Positions 1 through 5,719 of a DNA stretch of 12,806 bases are shown here, piece after piece. This DNA comes from Planctomycetaceae bacterium (GTDB lineage: Bacteria; Planctomycetota; Planctomycetia; Pirellulales; Thermoguttaceae), in contig WRMR01000085.1 in the NCBI GenBank assembly GCA_009776995.1, forward strand, positions 1 through 12,806, written 5' to 3'. How positions within the stretch are numbered: position 1 is the first letter of the stretch; each line of letters opens with the position of its first letter. The notes beneath the pieces were generated by a model that saw only the letters and a list, made by a program, of their open reading frames with translations, was not told where the DNA came from and made no database searches. A program made the translations under genes and the position numbers.

Positions 1-242
1 AGAACGACCGGGAGATGTGTCCCGGCGTCGGCAACGGCTTGTTCGAGTGCCTCGTACAGCCGGAAACGCTCCGTGCGTTTGCACTCGATATGAATACCGG
101 GGATGTCGGCAACGACGTCCGGCGAATCGGGACCGCCCTGAAATTGAACGCCGCGCCGGGCGGAAACACCCAGCACGCACGTCAGTTCATGAGCGAGTTC
201 CCGTTCGCCGGCTTTCCCCTTATTGCGTGAGAAACGTCCCAT
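1..242 (-). CDS. PDDEXK-family endonuclease (phage/plasmid type), 3' end outside window
   Basis: The frame encodes the first 80 residues of a small nuclease and runs off the left edge. It begins MGRFSRNKGKAGERELAHEL, followed by a GVQFQGGPDSPDVV segment and IHIECKRTERF. Visible catalytic candidates are Glu14 or Glu16 in the first helix, Asp42 in SPDVV, and Glu53 with Lys55 in the E-x-K strand motif. This is the layout of Holliday-junction-resolvase-like PD-(D/E)xK nucleases often found beside phage replication genes. Start: ATG at 242, preceded by AGGAGAG six bases upstream, a strong ribosome binding site. The start overlaps the end of the upstream 63-residue ORF by 23 bases, so translational coupling is likely. 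Inferred role: processing of branched or damaged DNA in the recombination module. The family is fairly sure; exact substrate is unknown. Confidence 0.8.
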   Translation of the reverse strand, partial: MGRFSRNKGKAGERELAHELTCVLGVSARRGVQFQGGPDSPDVVADIPGIHIECKRTERFRLYEALEQAVADAGTHLPVV

Positions 243-411
243 GAAATCTCTCCTGGAATGTTGGTGTTTTGGGGGTTGACTCGCGTTCCGCTTCGGCTGC
301 TCTCAACACTTTTTCAAGCAACGTCAGGGGATGAACCGGCTTCCGCGCCGGTTGTGCGGTCTCTTCAGGAAAATCGATCACAATCGTCGTTTGAGTGATG
401 ACAATACGCAT
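220..411 (-). CDS. Small hypothetical protein (63 aa) overlapping the nuclease start
   Basis: A 63-residue ORF that begins MRIVITQTTIVIDF and ends FHGTFLTQ. I do not recognise it. The N-terminus looks like a beta-strand pair; residues 30 to 46 (LLEKVLRAAEAERES region) look helical and charged. No signal peptide or membrane segment is visible. Support for it being real: it fills the space between the DUF669 gene and the nuclease, is on the same strand, and its 3' end carries the AGGAGAG site and the first 23 bases of the nuclease gene, the usual pattern of coupled phage genes. Against: no clear ribosome binding site precedes its own ATG at 411, and it is short. Confidence 0.5.
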   Translation of the reverse strand: MRIVITQTTIVIDFPEETAQPARKPVHPLTLLEKVLRAAEAERESTPKTPTFQERFHGTFLTQ

Positions 412-422
412 GGTTTTTCAGG

Positions 423-527
423 CTGGAGACGGGAGGCCGAAGGCTGGAGGAGGTTGCCTCGACCTCTCCCGTGGTTGGTGAAACAATGAATCGTTATTGA
501 CGGAAGACTCCTCCAGTCTCCCGTCTT
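423..527. repeat. Degenerate heptamer repeat forming an inverted repeat
   Basis: From 423 the plus strand reads in seven-base units CTGGAGA, CGGGAGG, CCGAAGG, CTGGAGG. Units of the same type, CGGGAGA and CTGGAGG, occur on the opposite strand at 508 to 527. As a result 427-435 is complementary to 518-526 and 444-452 to 508-516, a nested 18-bp pairing with an 8-base bulge. Inside it, ACGGGAG (429-435) can alternatively pair with CTCCCGT (466-472), and GAGGT (450-454) with ACCTC (462-466). The outer arm reaches the DUF669 stop codon. It fills most of the 114-base gap between DUF669 and the 63-residue ORF. It could be an RNA hairpin, a terminator without a U-tract, or a short dispersed intergenic repeat. 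Confidence 0.6.
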
Positions 528-1035
528 ATGCCTGCCCTCGCCGCCACGGTGCCGTGCCGCCGTTGGCCGGAGCTTGCGAGTATTGCGACGTTTGGGCTTG
601 AGCGGCTTCTGTCGGCGGCGGTGTCGCCGGGATCAGATTTTCCCGCTTCGAGTAGCCACGGATTTCATTGAAAATGTTGCCGGTGCTGTCATCCTTCCGT
701 GTCTTGACGTTGATCATGAGCGGGATGTGGTGCAGTTCGCTTGAGTCGCGCGGCTTCATCACGCCGACCGCGTGACAGATCGCCGACAAGTTCGCACGGG
801 CGATTTCGACCGTTTTTTGCGTCTGATGGTTGAGGCAAAGGCGATCCCAAACCTTGCGTCCCTTGTACTCACCCTCAAGGATGGTATATTCGATTTCGAG
901 GTAGGAGCCGTCGCCCGCTTTGGTCGCCTTGAGTTCGGATTTCGTGATCTCGGCAATGTACTTGTCGGACGGGACGGCTTCAAACGGGATGGACGGATCG
1001 ACTTGCGAAGCGTCAAAATTAAGTTGTGCCATCAT
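526..1035 (-). CDS. DUF669 family phage protein
   Basis: This 169-residue protein matches the DUF669 family from memory: an N-terminal VPSDKYIAEITKSELK strand, GDGSYLEIEYTILEGEYKGRKVWDRLCL (residues about 42 to 69), then a helical segment and an INVKTRKDDSTGNIFNEI strand near 110 to 125. The C-terminal 35 residues are Pro/Gln/Ala-rich and end in APWRRGQA, a disordered tail like those on phage DNA-binding proteins. DUF669 genes usually sit beside Sak4-like ATPases and nucleases in phage recombination modules, as here; a single-strand-DNA accessory role is inference. Start: tandem ATGATG at 1035 with GGGAG seven bases upstream of the first. A 9-bp hairpin separates it from the gene before it, so its expression may be set independently. 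Confidence 0.85.
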   Translation of the reverse strand: MMAQLNFDASQVDPSIPFEAVPSDKYIAEITKSELKATKAGDGSYLEIEYTILEGEYKGRKVWDRLCLNHQTQKTVEIARANLSAICHAVGVMKPRDSSELHHIPLMINVKTRKDDSTGNIFNEIRGYSKRENLIPATPPPTEAAQAQTSQYSQAPANGGTAPWRRGQA

Positions 1036-1080
1036 GTTGTTCTCCCATGAGAAAGTGAAATTGGTGATTCGTTAAAACGT

Positions 1081-1105
1081 ATCCGGGCACGATGAATGCC
1101 CGGAT
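1081..1105 (-). terminator. Perfect 9-bp stem-loop between the short DGQHR gene and DUF669
   Basis: ATCCGGGCA at 1081-1089 and TGCCCGGAT at 1097-1105 are perfect complements around a 7-base loop. Read on the minus strand, the direction of the flanking genes, the stem is followed three bases later by TTTT, giving a weak factor-independent terminator. It lies 18 bases after the stop of the upstream gene and 46 bases before the DUF669 start. It could terminate or attenuate, or protect a processed mRNA end. The hairpin is certain; its role is inferred. Confidence 0.55.
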
Positions 1106-1122
1106 TTGAGGAACTTGCGGAG

Positions 1123-1500
1123 TTACTTGTTCAAGTGACGGTTGTCGATCACATCCATGTTTTCGACCGGCTCATCGACGACAACGGTCATCGGAACGGT
1201 CTTGCCGCTACGAACGACGGCATGGAGCCGGTGCAAACCATCGAGAAGCGTTCCATCTTTGGCAAAAGCGATGCCGTTGTGGTTCAGCCGCCATAGCCCC
1301 GCCCGCATTTCAGCTGTGAGTTTTTGGACTTGAGATTCGGAAACCGGACGTGTTGTTGCACTGGCGGCACTGGTTGTTGCGCTGGTGGCACTGGCGGATT
1401 TGCTTGCATCCAGCCAGGACCGGGCGAGTTCCGGCGTGACATCAACGGTGTAGGCATTGGGATGCGGGACGGCGGTTGCGGGTAAAATGTTGGTCATCAT
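1123..1500 (-). CDS. Truncated DGQHR/ParB-fold paralogue (125 aa) with Ser/Ala/Thr insert
   Basis: The protein aligns with the first ~110 residues of its upstream neighbour: both share VTPELAR-WL, a W-R-L-x-H-x-GIA strand, a DGQHRL-type motif and an EPVEN/EPIEN-x-x-VID stretch. Two differences stand out. The motif is DGLHRL here (residues 87 to 92), losing the Gln, and a run of Ser, Ala and Thr (residues 34 to 50) replaces the linker. It stops at VIDNRHLNK, exactly where the neighbour continues VIDCGRNRS into a ~165-residue C-terminal domain. Start: ATGATG at 1500 with AAGGA a few bases upstream; the second ATG is equally possible. It may be a functional small domain protein or a decaying duplicate. 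Substrate unknown. Confidence 0.72.
   Translation of the reverse strand: MMTNILPATAVPHPNAYTVDVTPELARSWLDASKSASATSATTSAASATTRPVSESQVQKLTAEMRAGLWRLNHNGIAFAKDGTLLDGLHRLHAVVRSGKTVPMTVVVDEPVENMDVIDNRHLNK
1353..1394. repeat. Two-copy 21-bp tandem repeat inside the short DGQHR gene
   Basis: The segments 1353-1373 and 1374-1394 are adjacent copies differing at two positions (19 of 21 identical). Read on the minus strand they encode the heptapeptides SATSATT and SAASATT. A 21-bp unit keeps the frame, so copy-number changes would lengthen or shorten the linker without breaking the gene. Confidence 0.85.
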
Positions 1501-1565
1501 GCGATCCTTATGTGAGTGGTTTTGAAATTGAAAAGTTGTTGATGAGGAGGTCAGTCAAAAAACAA

Positions 1566-2393
1566 TTAACGACGTTCGTTCGGAAGCGGGAAGAGTTCAG
1601 TGATGCTCTTGTTGAAACTGACATCAGCGGAATTGTTGATGAAGGCTTCAAGCACCAACTCGCAGCGGCGGTAAATTTCGCGTTTTGTGTTTTCCTTGCG
1701 GTCGCTGTAATAGGTCAGGAAACCGATGAGTGCGTCGATGACCGCACGGCAGGGGTGGTCGTTTTTCCCGACCAGCAGCGAGCAAAACGTCGAGAGCGTT
1801 TCCTGTGGGATGTGGTAAAATGCCCTTGCAATCGCGCCTTTCACCGTTCGGTCGTTGATGCGTTTGTCCTTGCAGTCACGGAACTGGTCAACCACAAAAT
1901 TGACCGCCACCTTGTGTTCCTCAAACAGTTCATTCATCTCAATGTTCGTCCAACGGTTCGCGGTTTTGCAGAACCGACCGGCGAGCATGGACTGAAGTGT
2001 CTGCGTATGTGCCGAGGTGAGTGTGCTGTCCTTCGCCGACATGCGGACGATTTCAAGGTTGCTCCGATTACGACCACAATCAATGACTTCGTAGTTTTCA
2101 ATCGGCTCGTTGGCAAAAACACGCATTGGCAGCGTGACATCGCACTCGATGATCGCCCACAGGCGGTGCTGGCCGTCGAGCAGAAAACCATTCTTGGTCA
2201 GTGCAATGCCCTGATGTGTCAGTCGCCAGCGATTCTCGCGGATTTGCCGCACGTATTTGGCGACGGTTTCCGAATTTCTCGGACGGTTGAAGTTGTTGTT
2301 CGTGAGCCACATCCGGGCGAGTTCCGGGGTCACATTGACGATGAAGGTGTTGGCACAGGGACGAGCGTCTTTGGGAAGTTGGTTCAGTAACAT
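1566..2393 (-). CDS. DGQHR/ParB-fold phage-type protein, full length (275 aa)
   Basis: The N-terminal half has the ParB/sulfiredoxin-like nucleotide-binding fold seen in DGQHR-domain proteins: VTPELARMWL, then WRLTHQGIALTKNGFLLDGQHRLWAI (DGQHRL at residues 73 to 78) and VIDCGRNRS (103 to 111). The C-terminal ~165 residues are largely helical with FSLLVGKNDHPCRAVIDAL-like segments and are not recognised. Such proteins are usually labelled hypothetical in phages; an enzymatic or DNA-partition role is not established. Start: the first in-frame ATG (2402) has GGAG directly abutting it, so ATG 2393, nine bases after GGAG, is the better start. The gene lies 57 bases after the ParB-like gene and 65 bases before a shortened copy of itself, consistent with tandem duplication. 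Confidence 0.78.
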   Translation of the reverse strand: MLLNQLPKDARPCANTFIVNVTPELARMWLTNNNFNRPRNSETVAKYVRQIRENRWRLTHQGIALTKNGFLLDGQHRLWAIIECDVTLPMRVFANEPIENYEVIDCGRNRSNLEIVRMSAKDSTLTSAHTQTLQSMLAGRFCKTANRWTNIEMNELFEEHKVAVNFVVDQFRDCKDKRINDRTVKGAIARAFYHIPQETLSTFCSLLVGKNDHPCRAVIDALIGFLTYYSDRKENTKREIYRRCELVLEAFINNSADVSFNKSITELFPLPNERR

Positions 2394-2450
2394 AATTGGC
2401 ATCTCCGTTGGTTAAGGTCATTTGCGGTAACGAAAAAAATTTGCGAACAG

Positions 2451-3314
2451 TTATTTTTTGCCGTGTGTTTTATTAAGCTGGGCAAGCAGCTTTTTCACGG
2501 CACCTTTGCCGCGTTCTTCATCAAGCATGTCCATTGCCATAACGATCATCTCCTCGACGAATCCTTCGCGAAAGATTTCAAACAGATTGACGAGCAGGAC
2601 ACGCGGCGACTCCTGCGGGATCAGTTTGAGCGTTGTTTTCGGAAAATACTTGATGTGCTTGTTCGGGCAGGGGGGTTCAGGATAGGCGTCGTCATCCGAC
2701 TCTTCAACAGAAACCGTAGTTGGGTTAACAGGAGGCGAATCAACTGGTGTCGGTTCGGGGGTCTCTTGTTTTCCTTTAGCATTTGCGGTTGCAGAATTTC
2801 CCTTCTTCGCCTTGTATTGTTTTCCATCCTTGCCTGCCCGACGTTCTGTGTCAGTTGCGCCATCTGGCGCAACTGAAGTTTCGGGACGGTAGCGACGAAC
2901 CGACTGTTCCGAACATCCCAATGCTTCGGCAATAACCCGGTTCGTTCTATCCGGCCATTGCTGGGTTGCGAGCATAATTGCTCGTTTGCGGTCTTCAAGG
3001 GTCAAAGCGAATCCCTGCTTGCTGTTTCCGAGTATCGCGCCCCAGAGAGCATCGGCACGAGTACCGCTTTTCACAATCGCCCAAATCTTGCCATGTCCCG
3101 CCTTCTCAGCGGCGGCACGGCGGTGATGTCCGTCAGCGAGCCAGTATTTCACACCGTCGTAATAAATTTCAACGGCGGGAAATGCTTTCATATCGTCCTC
3201 GGTCGCCATTTGCTCGGCATAGAGGGCAATGGTTTCGTCGTTGATCTTTACGCGAATTTGCAAATCGGGATCAAAGGTCAACGATTGAATCGGGAAAAAT
3301 GCAGGTTTGTTCAT
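2451..3314 (-). CDS. ParB-like N-terminal domain protein with helix-turn-helix
   Basis: This 287-residue protein opens with a ParB N-terminal domain: IQSLTFDPDLQIRVKINDE, then AVEIYYDGVKYWLADGHHRR with the DGHHR signature at residues 61 to 65. A helix-turn-helix follows at about 123 to 143 (NRVIAEALGCSEQSVRRYR). Residues 150 to 215 are a low-complexity Lys/Pro/Thr/Glu linker, and the last ~70 residues form a helical acidic domain ending in KTHGKK. Phage and plasmid ParB-like proteins of this type can be DNA binders, CTPases or nucleases; no ParA partner is visible, so classical partitioning is unlikely from this window alone. Start ATG 3314 has AGGAA eight to nine bases upstream. It precedes two further proteins of the same broad fold. 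Confidence 0.82.
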   Translation of the reverse strand: MNKPAFFPIQSLTFDPDLQIRVKINDETIALYAEQMATEDDMKAFPAVEIYYDGVKYWLADGHHRRAAAEKAGHGKIWAIVKSGTRADALWGAILGNSKQGFALTLEDRKRAIMLATQQWPDRTNRVIAEALGCSEQSVRRYRPETSVAPDGATDTERRAGKDGKQYKAKKGNSATANAKGKQETPEPTPVDSPPVNPTTVSVEESDDDAYPEPPCPNKHIKYFPKTTLKLIPQESPRVLLVNLFEIFREGFVEEMIVMAMDMLDEERGKGAVKKLLAQLNKTHGKK

Positions 3315-3355
3315 GATGGGATTCCTGTTTTACTTGGTTGATATTGTTGGTTGGT

Positions 3356-3631
3356 TCATTCGTATCCGCGCCAGTAGGTTGTTTCGCCGGAGCGGATGAT
3401 GGTATGGTCGCCGAGCAGTTCGTTCGGCTGCAGGTCGTAGTAATCCAGTTGTGCGGTGAAGGGCAGGTCGGGAAACTCTTGTGGTGCCGCCCGGATCAAA
3501 ACACCCTGAATGGGGCGGTCTGTGCCGTTGCGGTAGGTGATCTCAATGCGTTGGCCTTCGAGCAAATCCACGGCGATCCGTTTGATTGTTTCGTCTGCGT
3601 CCCGACCGTCCAAGTCCTTATGTTTCGTCAC
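3356..3631 (-). CDS. Hypothetical protein (91 aa), coupled to the Sak4 remnant
   Basis: A 91-residue acidic protein: residues 10 to 30 helical (ADETIKRIAVDLLEGQ), then a beta-rich C-terminal part (QRIEITYRNG, GVLIRAA, AQLDYYDLQPNELL, HTIIRSGETTYWRGYE). I do not recognise it. The best start is GTG at 3631, which follows GGAGGAA by five bases, one of the strongest ribosome binding sites in the window. It overlaps the last 14 bases of the Sak4-like remnant, so it was once translationally coupled to that ATPase and probably belongs to the same recombination module. It ends 41 bases before the ParB-like gene. Function unknown. Confidence 0.7.
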   Translation of the reverse strand: MTKHKDLDGRDADETIKRIAVDLLEGQRIEITYRNGTDRPIQGVLIRAAPQEFPDLPFTAQLDYYDLQPNELLGDHTIIRSGETTYWRGYE

Positions 3632-3920
3632 GGGTTCCTCCGATCATGGCTTGATAAATGGCGTTCCAGTCGAGCGGCAATACGTCGGGGAAACCATAGC
3701 GGTTCTTGGCAATACCAACCGCCGAAGGGGTGCAACGCAGGATACGGCCACCGCCGCTCTTGTCGCCTTTCGCGGCACTGAACTCACGGGTTGCAAGCAA
3801 AATCGCGTCGCACCATTCACACAAATAAGCGGCGGCGTATTTATGCAGGCGCGGGCTGAAACGGTCGAAGGCCGAGGATCCTGTGTCAAAAAGCCGTATA
3901 ATTCCGGCCTCGGATATTGA
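3618..3920 (-). pseudogene. 3' remnant of a Sak4-like (AAA_24) RecA-type ATPase
   Basis: The open frame gives about 100 residues that resemble only the C-terminal part of Sak4/AAA_24 ATPases of phages: SAFDRFSPRLHKYAAAYL, then CEWCDAILLATREF, GGGRILRCTPS and AKNRYGFPDVLPLDWNAI. Full-length members are about 220 to 300 residues and carry an N-terminal Walker A; here the frame closes with TGA at 3921-3923 and no P-loop occurs upstream in any minus frame. The upstream DNA belongs instead to a small ORF and the 391-residue gene, so the 5' half was lost by deletion or replacement near 3905 to 3920. A TTG at 3824 is the only likely internal start and would give 68 residues without ATPase motifs. 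Family call is from memory of the conserved C-terminal motifs. Confidence 0.75.
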
Positions 3921-3997
3921 TCACCCGTGAACTCGATTTCACGAAGTGTCCCGTTATGCACAAAAGCACTAAGCAACGCTCGCCAGGGTTCTTTCAT
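3644..3997 (-). CDS. Doubtful small ORF bridging the 391-aa gene and the Sak4 remnant
   Basis: ATG at 3997 is preceded by GGAAAGGTGGGG about ten bases upstream and overlaps the end of the 391-residue gene by 29 bases. The first ~36 residues (MKEPWRALLSAFVHNGTLRE, then IEFTGDQYPRPELYGF) look protein-like. Beyond about 3905 this frame is only a frame shadow of the Sak4-like coding sequence (Pro/Ser/Arg/Thr-rich). The simplest reading is the 5' end of a real small gene whose 3' end was lost at the same junction that removed the Sak4 5' end. It is listed as one frame because no stop separates the two parts. Confidence 0.3.
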   Translation of the reverse strand: MKEPWRALLSAFVHNGTLREIEFTGDQYPRPELYGFLTQDPRPSTVSARACINTPPLICVNGATRFCLQPVSSVPRKATRAAVAVSCVAPLRRLVLPRTAMVSPTYCRSTGTPFIKP

Positions 3998-5144
3998 GAG
4001 TGATTCCCCACCTTTCCAAATATATATTGATGAGACGGACATATTGAAGGTCATGGTGACCCAGTGTATTTCTTGACGGTTCGCCGATCTCAAATCGGAT
4101 CGAAACCGGCTCACGTCCTTTTTTGGCATGAAAGTCGAATCGGAATCTCGCCTTCCTGACTTCCTTCGCCGCCTCAAGTGCCATGACATGATGCGGCCTC
4201 ATGGAAATCTCCTCGAAAAAATCATCGCCATATCCGAAGTCGAACGTGTTTTTGTGCCGTTTCTCCTCGTAAACGGTTATTGCCTCAATCGCGACATGCA
4301 CCATATCCCACGGATCAGTCCACGGCACGAAGTCCGGGTTTTTCAGCACCGAAAGGTTATACACCTTTTTCTCGTCGGGCGATGAACACGAGTTGAGAAT
4401 CGTTTCGATAAACAGTTCTTCAAGTTCGCCCTTGAGGGTATGCGAGACCTTGCCGCAAATTTCGAGGGTTCCCCCTTTGCTGTTGTATGCGAACACCACT
4501 TCAAACGTCGGGCGAAACGTTTGCGAAAACAGTGTACGAGCGTCATCATGCTGCAACACGAATTTTGGATAATCATCGGGGTACGCGAAAAAATAAGACA
4601 TGCCATTGCCAGGTTCCTTCATTTCCACCGTGCAGATTTCGCCGCGATTTTGTCGCGTTACGAAGAATTGCTCAAGCCGCGACTCGAACCGTTGCCGCAT
4701 GTCATCCGTGAAATCAATCGTGCGTCGCGGCAGGTTCCGTTTGATTCGCCACCACGGAAGCTGTCGAAGTCCAAAGAGCGATACGGCCTGTTCAAACAAT
4801 TCCTGGTCGGCTATCCAGACAAGTGCCGCCCGCTCGTAGCGGTTCGTTGCGGAGCCGGGGCCAAATTGATGAGTTCCCTTGTGTCGTATTTCCGTCGCCT
4901 CGTTGATGGCGTCCATGCCCTCGCGACATGCCAGCAGGTGAATCTGCCGAAAAACCAAGTCAGCCTGCACGCGACACGCCGGTGCCATTGCATCGAACAG
5001 TCGCTGCGCCGGTTCAAAATGGTGAAAACCGAGTTCCTCCCAACGGGTCGTGGAAACATCGGCACCCAAATGTGAAAAGACCTCCCTGAGCGTGTTTTTC
5101 GGCGTCATCCGAAACACCGTTGATGGAAAATAGTGACGTGACAT
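3969..5144 (-). CDS. Hypothetical protein (391 aa), first gene of the module
   Basis: I do not recognise this protein with confidence. The N-terminal ~130 residues look helical with scattered Cys, Trp and His. The middle (190 to 260) is beta-rich, with FFAYPDDYPKFVLQHD, FRPTFEVVFAYNSKGGTLEI and a short helical ELEELFIETIL. The C-terminal part contains ETHKNTF-type charged segments, an FFEEISMRPHHVMALEAAKE helix and ends near IYLERWGI. No signal peptide, membrane segment, P-loop or nuclease motif is seen. Start ATG 5144 has GGAGA eight bases upstream. It is the most upstream gene of the minus-strand module, with a 575-base gap before it, and its stop overlaps the next small ORF. Base composition matches the rest of the module. 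Confidence 0.7.
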   Translation of the reverse strand: MSRHYFPSTVFRMTPKNTLREVFSHLGADVSTTRWEELGFHHFEPAQRLFDAMAPACRVQADLVFRQIHLLACREGMDAINEATEIRHKGTHQFGPGSATNRYERAALVWIADQELFEQAVSLFGLRQLPWWRIKRNLPRRTIDFTDDMRQRFESRLEQFFVTRQNRGEICTVEMKEPGNGMSYFFAYPDDYPKFVLQHDDARTLFSQTFRPTFEVVFAYNSKGGTLEICGKVSHTLKGELEELFIETILNSCSSPDEKKVYNLSVLKNPDFVPWTDPWDMVHVAIEAITVYEEKRHKNTFDFGYGDDFFEEISMRPHHVMALEAAKEVRKARFRFDFHAKKGREPVSIRFEIGEPSRNTLGHHDLQYVRLINIYLERWGITHERTLASVA

Positions 5145-5719
5145 TGATCATTCTCCGGGGGGTAAACATTGATGTTGAATTTGTCCGAAAAGTGAACGCT
5201 GCAAACAAAATCGAGAAACGATTCAAGACGCGCAAAACCGATCAGGGATCACACAAAAAGAAAAAGCACCGGGCGCAAACTGAAACGTTTCTCAATGAAA
5301 ACCAGAATGAAAAACGTAAATCTCCGTAGAGTTGATACTCCAACTCCCCTTGAGCCCACCAAGCCTGGGTGAACATGCGCCCGAATCACAAACCCTCACG
5401 AGCCTGTGACACATACTTTGTTGTCGTAGAAAAGACAGGTCTCCCTGCCGACAGTCCACAGTATAATCGGATATCATTATCTTTCTATGCAAAATCGTCA
5501 AATTTTTTCAAAATTTCGTAAATTACCTAATTTTAACATGTTTAGATTGTGAACCGGGACGTTTGTTCTTGCAACATAAATCTCTGGTGTATAAAAGCGA
5601 AACTGGATCATCGACGTAACTTGTTGTAAACGAATGGCTTTTGTGTTCCGAAGACTTGGTATGGGAAAATGCTTGTGTAAATTGCCTTCAAATTTTCCTT
5701 TTTGATTGCTCGAACGTTT
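5145..5719. other. AT-rich gap without a convincing gene
   Basis: Only short frames without ribosome binding sites occur here, including a Lys-rich 69-codon plus-strand frame at 5120-5329 and a TTG-started minus frame at 5292-5501; neither looks real. The stretch 5490-5560 is strongly AT-rich. A 6-bp hairpin, GAGTTG (5329-5334) with CAACTC (5341-5346), and a weak terminator-like hairpin at 5428-5449 are present. The promoter of the left module should be in the right part of this gap, but I see no clean -35/-10 pair. The gap marks the boundary between phage-type and chromosomal-type genes. No tRNA or direct-repeat attachment site was found by eye. Confidence 0.5.
5428..5449 (-). terminator. 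Weak terminator-like hairpin downstream of the GH99-like gene
   Basis: On the minus strand GGCAGG, loop GAGA, then CCTGTC form a 6-bp stem with one G-U pair, followed directly by TTTTCT. It is about 270 bases after the stop of the GH99-like gene and in the right orientation to end its transcript. The stem is short, so this is only a candidate. Confidence 0.3.

Noticed and set aside
15..244. Two plus-strand frames of 71 and 75 codons at the left edge
   Set aside because: They lie antisense to the well-supported PDDEXK nuclease, have no binding sites and no recognisable sequence.
1476..2390. Long plus-strand frame (304 codons) opposite the DGQHR gene
   Set aside because: Antisense shadow: the minus frame has conserved DGQHRL motifs and a ribosome binding site, while this one has neither.
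4440..5075. Plus-strand frame of 211 codons opposite the 391-residue gene
   Set aside because: Arg/Cys/His-rich composition typical of an antisense shadow, with no binding site.
5120..5329. Plus-strand Lys-rich 69-codon frame
   Set aside because: Lysine richness follows from local A-rich DNA; no binding site and it starts inside an antisense gene.
5292..5501. Minus-strand 69-codon frame in the gap
   Set aside because: TTG start without binding site, no recognisable motif, and hairpins overlap it.
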